Assembly: GCA_902497035.1 (NCBI GenBank)
Contig: CABVDL010000095.1
Span: 1-10,147, forward strand
Source: an uncultured Prevotella sp.
GTDB taxonomy: Bacteria > Bacteroidota > Bacteroidia > Bacteroidales > Bacteroidaceae
Length of the DNA stretch: 10,147 nucleotides
Direction of reading: 5' to 3'
A model generated the notes under the pieces. That model had not been told where the DNA came from. It was given only the letters and a program-made list of their open reading frames with translations, and made no database searches. Positions 6,757 to 10,147 of this stretch are shown piece by piece (within the stretch, counting starts at the first letter, position 1; the number at the start of each line of letters is the position of its first letter). The translations under genes and the position numbers were made by a program.

Positions 6757-8193
6757 TTACTCAAACATACCGCTGCGGAGCATCTCCACCTCCTGCTCGG
6801 TGAGGAAGCGCCAGTCGCCCCGGCGCAGGTTCTTCTTAGTCAGTCCGGCAAACTGCACACGGTCGAGCTTCACCACGTGATAGCCGAGGTGCTCGAAGAT
6901 ACGGCGCACGATGCGGTTCTTTCCGCTGTGGATCTCGATGCCCACCTGGCTGTGGTCCTGCTCGTCGGCATACTCCACGGCATCGGCATGCACCTCACCG
7001 TCTTCCAGCTCAACGCCGTCGGCAATCTTCTGCAGGTCCTCCACCGTGACGTTCCTGTCGAGGAACACATGATAGACCTTCTTCTTCAGGAACTTAGGAT
7101 GGGTGAGCTTGCTGGCCAGCTCGCCGTCGTTGGTAAGCAGCAGCACGCCGGTGGTGTTGCGGTCGAGACGGCCCACGGGATAGATGCGCTCGGGGCACGC
7201 GCCCTTGACGATGTCCATCACCGTCTTGCGCTGCTGCGGGTCGTCGCTCGTCGTGACACAGTCCTTGGGCTTGTTGAGCAGAATATACACCTTCTTCTCG
7301 ATGGTCACCGGCTGGTTCTGGAACTTCACCTCGTCGGAGCGCTTCACCTTGGTGCCGAGCTCGGTCACCACCTCGCCGTTGACCGTCACCTCGCCCTTTG
7401 CGATGTAGTCGTCGGCCTCGCGGCGCGAGCACACGCCAGCATTGGCGAGATACTTGTTCAGGCGGATGGGCTCATCCGGGTCGATATGCTCCTCCTTATA
7501 TTCTATACGCTTCTTGAAGCTATACTTGGCATTCGGGTCATAGCCCGGACGCTGTCCGTAAGGCTGACGGCCATAGCCCTGACGCTGATAGCCACCCTGC
7601 GGACGGGGCTGGTAACCACCCTGCGGACGGGGCTGATAGCCACCCTGCGGACGGGGCTGATAGCCACCCTGCTGACGAGGCTGATAGCCACCCTGCTGAC
7701 GGGGCTGGTAGCCACCCTGCTGACGAGGCTGGTAGCCACCCTGCTGACGGGGCTGATAGCCACCCTGCTGACGGGGCTGGTAGCCACCCTGCTGACGGGG
7801 CTGATAGCCACCCTGCTGGGCATTGTAGCCCTTGCCATCCTGATTATAACTGTTGTAGCGGGGACGCGGCTGATAGCCACGATCCTGACCGCCGTTATAG
7901 CGGGGACGCGGCTGGTAACCGCCCTGACGCTGATAGCCGCGCTGCTGGGGACGCTCCTGGCCATTGCCCAGACCCGCACCAAAACCGGCGGGACGGAAGC
8001 CTCCCTCCTCTGACGACGCACTGCGGTCAGCGGAATAAGGACGCGGCGTGTGTATGCGAGGACGCTGCGTGCGGCCTGTACTTGGATGATAATCTTTCTG
8101 ATATCCTCCCTGGTGTGTGTAGCCCTCACGGCTACTCTCTTGCTTAGGATCCTGTTGTGTTTCCTGGCTCTTGTTTTCTAACTCTTCTGCCAT
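6757..8193 (-). CDS. rluB: 23S rRNA pseudouridine synthase (RluB/RsuA family) with disordered repeat N-terminus
   Basis: Isomerises a uridine to pseudouridine, probably in 23S rRNA (RluB-like). The C-terminal catalytic part is complete: S4 RNA-binding domain at 243-300 (IRLNKYLANAGVCSRREADDY) and synthase domain at about 302-470, with GRLDRNTTGVLLLTNDGEL placing the catalytic Asp at D344, then KVYHVFLD and KNRIVRRIFEHLGYHVVKLDR. The first roughly 240 residues are low-complexity and probably disordered, rich in Gly, Tyr, Gln, Pro and Arg. Residues 128-199 are nine tandem octapeptides: six GGYQPRQQ, then three GGYQPRPQ. The core family is only about 230-290 residues, so the extension doubles the protein. 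Glycine/arginine-rich extensions on this enzyme occur in Bacteroidetes. A-rich sequence (AAAAAGAAGAAACC) precedes the ATG. It lies 90 nt after purB. RluB against RsuA/RluE specificity cannot be fixed from sequence alone. Confidence 0.92.
   Translation of the reverse strand: MAEELENKSQETQQDPKQESSREGYTHQGGYQKDYHPSTGRTQRPRIHTPRPYSADRSASSEEGGFRPAGFGAGLGNGQERPQQRGYQRQGGYQPRPRYNGGQDRGYQPRPRYNSYNQDGKGYNAQQGGYQPRQQGGYQPRQQGGYQPRQQGGYQPRQQGGYQPRQQGGYQPRQQGGYQPRPQGGYQPRPQGGYQPRPQGGYQRQGYGRQPYGQRPGYDPNAKYSFKKRIEYKEEHIDPDEPIRLNKYLANAGVCSRREADDYIAKGEVTVNGEVVTELGTKVKRSDEVKFQNQPVTIEKKVYILLNKPKDCVTTSDDPQQRKTVMDIVKGACPERIYPVGRLDRNTTGVLLLTNDGELASKLTHPKFLKKKVYHVFLDRNVTVEDLQKIADGVELEDGEVHADAVEYADEQDHSQVGIEIHSGKNRIVRRIFEHLGYHVVKLDRVQFAGLTKKNLRRGDWRFLTEQEVEMLRSGMFE
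6762..6769 (-). promoter_or_regulatory. possible -7 box for asnS inside the rluB 3' end
   Basis: Read on the minus strand, TATGTTTG fits TAnnTTTG and would start transcription near 6755, giving a leader of about 23 nt before asnS. It overlaps the last codons of the pseudouridine synthase gene, and no TTG lies at the proper distance upstream, so this may be chance. Confidence 0.3.
7597..7812 (-). repeat. nine tandem 24-bp coding repeats in rluB
   Basis: A 24-bp unit encoding GGYQPR(Q/P)Q is repeated nine times without interruption (216 bp). Copies differ at a few positions, for example at the Gln-to-Pro codon and a GGC-to-GGT-type third position, so the array is not brand new. Being a multiple of 3 bp, copy-number change preserves the reading frame. 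Confidence 0.93.
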
Positions 8194-8248
8194 AATGGTT
8201 TCTTCTTTTTAAATGAAACTGAATACTACAATTAAATGATTGATATTG

Positions 8249-8265
8249 CAAGCCCTCTCGGCTTG
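8249..8265. other. inverted repeat between purB and rluB
   Basis: CAAGCC (8249-8254) and GGCTTG (8260-8265) pair across a 5-nt loop, about 20 nt beyond the purB stop codon. There is no U-tract on the minus strand, so it is more likely an mRNA processing or attenuating hairpin than a full terminator. No TAnnTTTG box is visible in this 90-nt gap, which favours rluB being read from the purB promoter. Confidence 0.4.
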
Positions 8266-8283
8266 GTTATGAATGAGACCGGC

Positions 8284-9630
8284 TTAAATGCCGGTATAGT
8301 TGTGCGGTGTGATTGCCAAAAGTTCCTGTCTGACGCTGTCGCTGACCTTGAGCGAGCGTATGAAGTCGTGGATGGTATCCTCGGTCATGGCGGTGTTGGT
8401 GCGCGTGAGCTGCTTCAAGGCCTCATAGGGATGGGGATAGCCCTCACGGCGCAGGATGGTCTGTATGGCCTCGGCCACGACGGCCCACGTGTTGTTCAGG
8501 TCATCCTCAATCTTCTCCCGGTGCAGGATGAGCTTTCGCAAGCCCTTGAGCGTACTCTCGATGGCGATGATGCTGTGCCCGAGCGGCACGCCGATGTTGC
8601 GCAGCACCGTGGAGTCGGTCAGGTCACGCTGCAGGCGGCTGACGGGCAGTTTCATCGAGAGGAACGTCAGCACGGCATTGGCCATGCCGAGGTTGCCCTC
8701 GCTGTTCTCGTAGTCGATGGGGTTTACCTTGTGGGGCATGGCACTGGAGCCCACCTCGCCGGCCTTGATTTTCTGCTTGAAATAGTCCATGGAGATATAC
8801 ATCCAGAAGTCGCGGTCAAGGTCGATGATGATGGTGTTGATGCGCCGGATGCCGTCGAAGATGGCAGCCAGATAGTCGTAATTGCTGATCTGCGTGGTCC
8901 ACTGCTCCCGCTCCAGACCGAGCTTCTCGCTGACAAACTTGTTGGCGAAAGCCTTCCAGTCGTAGTCGGGATAGGCCACATGGTGTGCGTTGAAGTTGCC
9001 GGTGGCACCGCCGAACTTTGCCGTTATCCGACAGGCTTTCAGCGTGTTGAGCTGCTCGGTCAGGCGATAGACGTAAACCTCGATTTCCTTGCCCAGCCGT
9101 GTGGGCGACGCGGGCTGTCCGTGGGTCTTGGCGAGCATGGGCACGTCTTTCCATTCCTCCGCATAGGTCTGAAGCTGGGCGATGAGCTCCTCGACATGGG
9201 GATAGAACACGTTGTGGAGCGCCTCCTTGAGGGCCAACGGCACTGAGGTGTTGTTGATGTCCTGCGAGGTGAGGCCGAAATGGATGAACTCCTTGAAAGC
9301 TTCCATGCCGCCCATGGCGTCGAGCTGCTCCTTGATGAAGTATTCCACAGCCTTCACGTCGTGGTTGGTCACCTTCTCTATGTCTTTCACGCGCTGGGCG
9401 CCCTGCTCGTTGAAGTTGCGGTAACTGTCGCGCAAGGCCTCAAACCGGCTGTAGTCGAAATTCCTCAGCTGGGGCAACGGAAGCTCACAAAGGGCGATGA
9501 AATATTCTATCTCAACACGGATGCGATAGCGTATTAAGGCATACTCGGAAAAATAATCGGCTAACGCCTGTGTCTTGTTACGGTAACGGCCATCGATAGG
9601 CGATATGGCTGTCAATACATCGAGGTTCAT
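8284..9630 (-). CDS. purB: adenylosuccinate lyase
   Basis: Catalyses two beta-eliminations in purine synthesis: SAICAR to AICAR plus fumarate, and adenylosuccinate to AMP plus fumarate. The 448 residues and the start MNLDVLTAISPIDGRYR fit the E. coli-like PurB subgroup. Family signatures are THGQPASPT (169-177) with catalytic H170, and the fumarase/aspartase superfamily signature GSSAMPHKVNP (294-304) with catalytic serine S295 on the mobile loop, matching the E. coli active-site serine. HFGLTSQDINNT (117-128) supplies substrate contacts. The protein is a soluble homotetramer by family precedent. A good promoter lies at 9676-9705, giving a leader of about 40 nt. Downstream rluB and asnS read in the same direction and may share its transcript. 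No defects seen. Confidence 0.97.
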   Translation of the reverse strand: MNLDVLTAISPIDGRYRNKTQALADYFSEYALIRYRIRVEIEYFIALCELPLPQLRNFDYSRFEALRDSYRNFNEQGAQRVKDIEKVTNHDVKAVEYFIKEQLDAMGGMEAFKEFIHFGLTSQDINNTSVPLALKEALHNVFYPHVEELIAQLQTYAEEWKDVPMLAKTHGQPASPTRLGKEIEVYVYRLTEQLNTLKACRITAKFGGATGNFNAHHVAYPDYDWKAFANKFVSEKLGLEREQWTTQISNYDYLAAIFDGIRRINTIIIDLDRDFWMYISMDYFKQKIKAGEVGSSAMPHKVNPIDYENSEGNLGMANAVLTFLSMKLPVSRLQRDLTDSTVLRNIGVPLGHSIIAIESTLKGLRKLILHREKIEDDLNNTWAVVAEAIQTILRREGYPHPYEALKQLTRTNTAMTEDTIHDFIRSLKVSDSVRQELLAITPHNYTGI

Positions 9631-9675
9631 ATCAAATTGTTGTAATACGTATTATCTAATAACTTTCTTGCGCTG

Positions 9676-9705
9676 CAAAGTTACAAATTCTATCTGACAA
9701 CTCAA
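9676..9705 (-). promoter_or_regulatory. promoter of purB (Bacteroidetes type)
   Basis: On the minus strand, TTG (9705-9703), a 19-nt spacer and TAACTTTG (9683-9676) match the TTG-N19/20-TAnnTTTG consensus. Transcription would start near 9669, about 40 nt before the purB ATG. Spacing and both elements agree, making this one of the two best promoters in the window. Confidence 0.75.
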
Positions 9706-9730
9706 GACGAGATGGGCAAATATGAGGGTT

Positions 9731-9772
9731 AAATAAAAATAAAAATCCCCGCAGTCCCGAAGGACCACGAGG
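9731..9772 (-). terminator. intrinsic terminator of tRNA-Val
   Basis: On the minus strand an 11-bp stem (CCTCGTGGTCC with GGACTGCGGGG, including three G-U pairs) closed by a UUCG tetraloop spans 9772-9747. It is followed by ATTTTTATTTTTATTT. It begins about 12 nt after the tRNA 3' end. Stem, stable loop and U-rich run make this a convincing rho-independent terminator. Confidence 0.88.
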
Positions 9773-9784
9773 AAACACCCCTGT

Positions 9785-9858
9785 GGGCGTTGACGGATTC
9801 GAACCGCCGACCCTCTGCTTGTAAGGCAGATGCTCTAAACCAACTGAGCTAAACGCCC
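9785..9858 (-). tRNA. tRNA-Val (anticodon UAC)
   Basis: The 74-nt gene folds as a complete cloverleaf: acceptor stem GGGCGTT/AACGCCC, D stem GCTC/GAGC, anticodon stem TCTGC/GCAGA around CTTACAA (anticodon TAC), and T arm GGCGG-TTCGAAT-CCGTC with one G-U pair. The anticodon reads GUA and GUG, possibly all GUN codons if modified. CCA is not encoded. It is a separate transcription unit with a promoter at 9939-9970 and a terminator at 9731-9772. Confidence 0.97.
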
Positions 9859-9876
9859 GAAAAATTTTTCTTTAAC

Positions 9877-9919
9877 CAATCCGAACCGACGTCAGATTTG
9901 CCATCAATCCGAACCGACG
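9877..9919 (-). repeat. two 15-bp T-arm-like direct repeats in the tRNA leader
   Basis: CAATCCGAACCGACG occurs exactly at 9877-9891 and 9905-9919, 28 bp apart. On the transcribed strand each reads CGTCGGTTCGGATTG, resembling the T arm of the adjacent tRNA (GGCGGTTCGAATCCG). Both lie in the predicted leader between the promoter and the mature tRNA 5' end. Confidence 0.85.
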
Positions 9920-9938
9920 CAAGTCCCAATTGCGGGTG

Positions 9939-9970
9939 CAAAGGTACGGCATTTTTATCGACCCTCCAAA
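9939..9970 (-). promoter_or_regulatory. promoter of tRNA-Val (Bacteroidetes type)
   Basis: On the minus strand, TTTG (9970-9967), a 20-nt spacer and TACCTTTG (9946-9939) match the consensus well. Transcription would begin near 9932, leaving a leader of about 73 nt before the mature tRNA end, to be removed by RNase P. Confidence 0.8.
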
Positions 9971-10099
9971 TTTTTCCGCAATTTTTATTCCCTTACCCGA
10001 AAATTCCCTGCCCTACCCCCGGATGGATACGACAAGGCAGGCAGACCGCAGGCACAGCGGATAAATCTCGCGGAGGTGTGCATCACCGGTGGCAGTGTA

Positions 10100-10122
10100 G
10101 TGGCCGGCCTAGTGCCGGCCAC
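10100..10122. repeat. GC-rich perfect palindrome near the right edge
   Basis: Arms GTGGCCGGC (10100-10108) and GCCGGCCAC (10114-10122) pair perfectly around CTAGT. It lies in the stretch 9971-10147, where I find no credible gene on either strand. It is followed at 10127-10136 by CCTTGGAAAG, the exact reverse complement of the centre of the palindrome at 2981-3001. Probably another REP-like intergenic element; a terminator role for a gene beyond the edge is possible. Confidence 0.7.
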
Positions 10123-10147
10123 CAGCCCTTGGAAAGACCTTTTACCC

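Noticed and set aside
6280..8013. 577-codon open frame antisense to asnS and rluB
   Set aside because: It spans two well-identified genes on the other strand. Its Leu/Thr/Ala-rich repeats (such as GLIATLLT) are the reverse complement of the GGYQPR repeats, and GC-rich codon usage explains the lack of stops.
8236..9246. 336-codon frame antisense to purB
   Set aside because: Almost wholly inside the confidently identified purB gene, with no family resemblance of its own.
10023..10064. Short open frame near the right edge beginning ATGGATACG
   Set aside because: Only 13 codons before a stop, with no promoter or homology; not supportable as a gene.

Overview
The window looks like chromosomal DNA of a GC-rich member of the Bacteroidales, most plausibly a Prevotellaceae-type gut or oral bacterium. 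Three things support this. Promoters fit the Bacteroidetes sigma-ABfr pattern (TTG, 19-20 nt, TAnnTTTG) ahead of purB and the tRNA gene. Start codons are preceded by A-rich sequence rather than a clear Shine-Dalgarno. The gene content matches: a Kef-like antiporter with Usp-like domains, a stand-alone LolD-type ATPase, and an RluB-type pseudouridine synthase with a long Gly/Tyr/Gln/Pro/Arg repeat extension. The genus is an inference.

Left half, plus strand: the last codons of an unidentified gene (3-44) are followed by three overlapping genes. These are a CPA2-type cation:proton antiporter with tandem Usp-like domains (108-2264), an ABC ATPase of the LolD/MacB type (2257-3036) and an S1-domain RNA-binding protein of the CvfB family (3033-3905). 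The overlaps of 8 and 4 nt imply one transcript. After a 39-nt gap comes a cation diffusion facilitator (3945-4886), possibly on the same transcript.

Centre: the 451-nt convergent gap (4887-5337) has no credible gene. It holds six tandem copies of a 58-bp unit, each carrying a GC-rich palindrome. The first five copies are identical and the sixth differs only in its last three bases. Two inverted solo copies of the palindrome follow, the last ending one base from the asnS stop codon.

Right half, minus strand: purB (adenylosuccinate lyase) - rluB-like 23S rRNA pseudouridine synthase - asnS (asparaginyl-tRNA synthetase), all reading leftwards, then a separate tRNA-Val(UAC) gene with its own promoter, leader and intrinsic terminator. 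Most genes here are housekeeping: translation (asnS, rluB, tRNA-Val, perhaps cvfB), purine synthesis (purB), lipoprotein export (lolD-like) and ion homeostasis (antiporter, CDF).

I see no defence system, phage, transposase or CRISPR array. The unusual material is repetitive: the palindrome array, a REP-like palindrome inside the ATPase tail, a start-region duplication in the CDF gene, a 24-bp tandem repeat in rluB, T-arm-like repeats in the tRNA leader, and a palindrome at the right edge.
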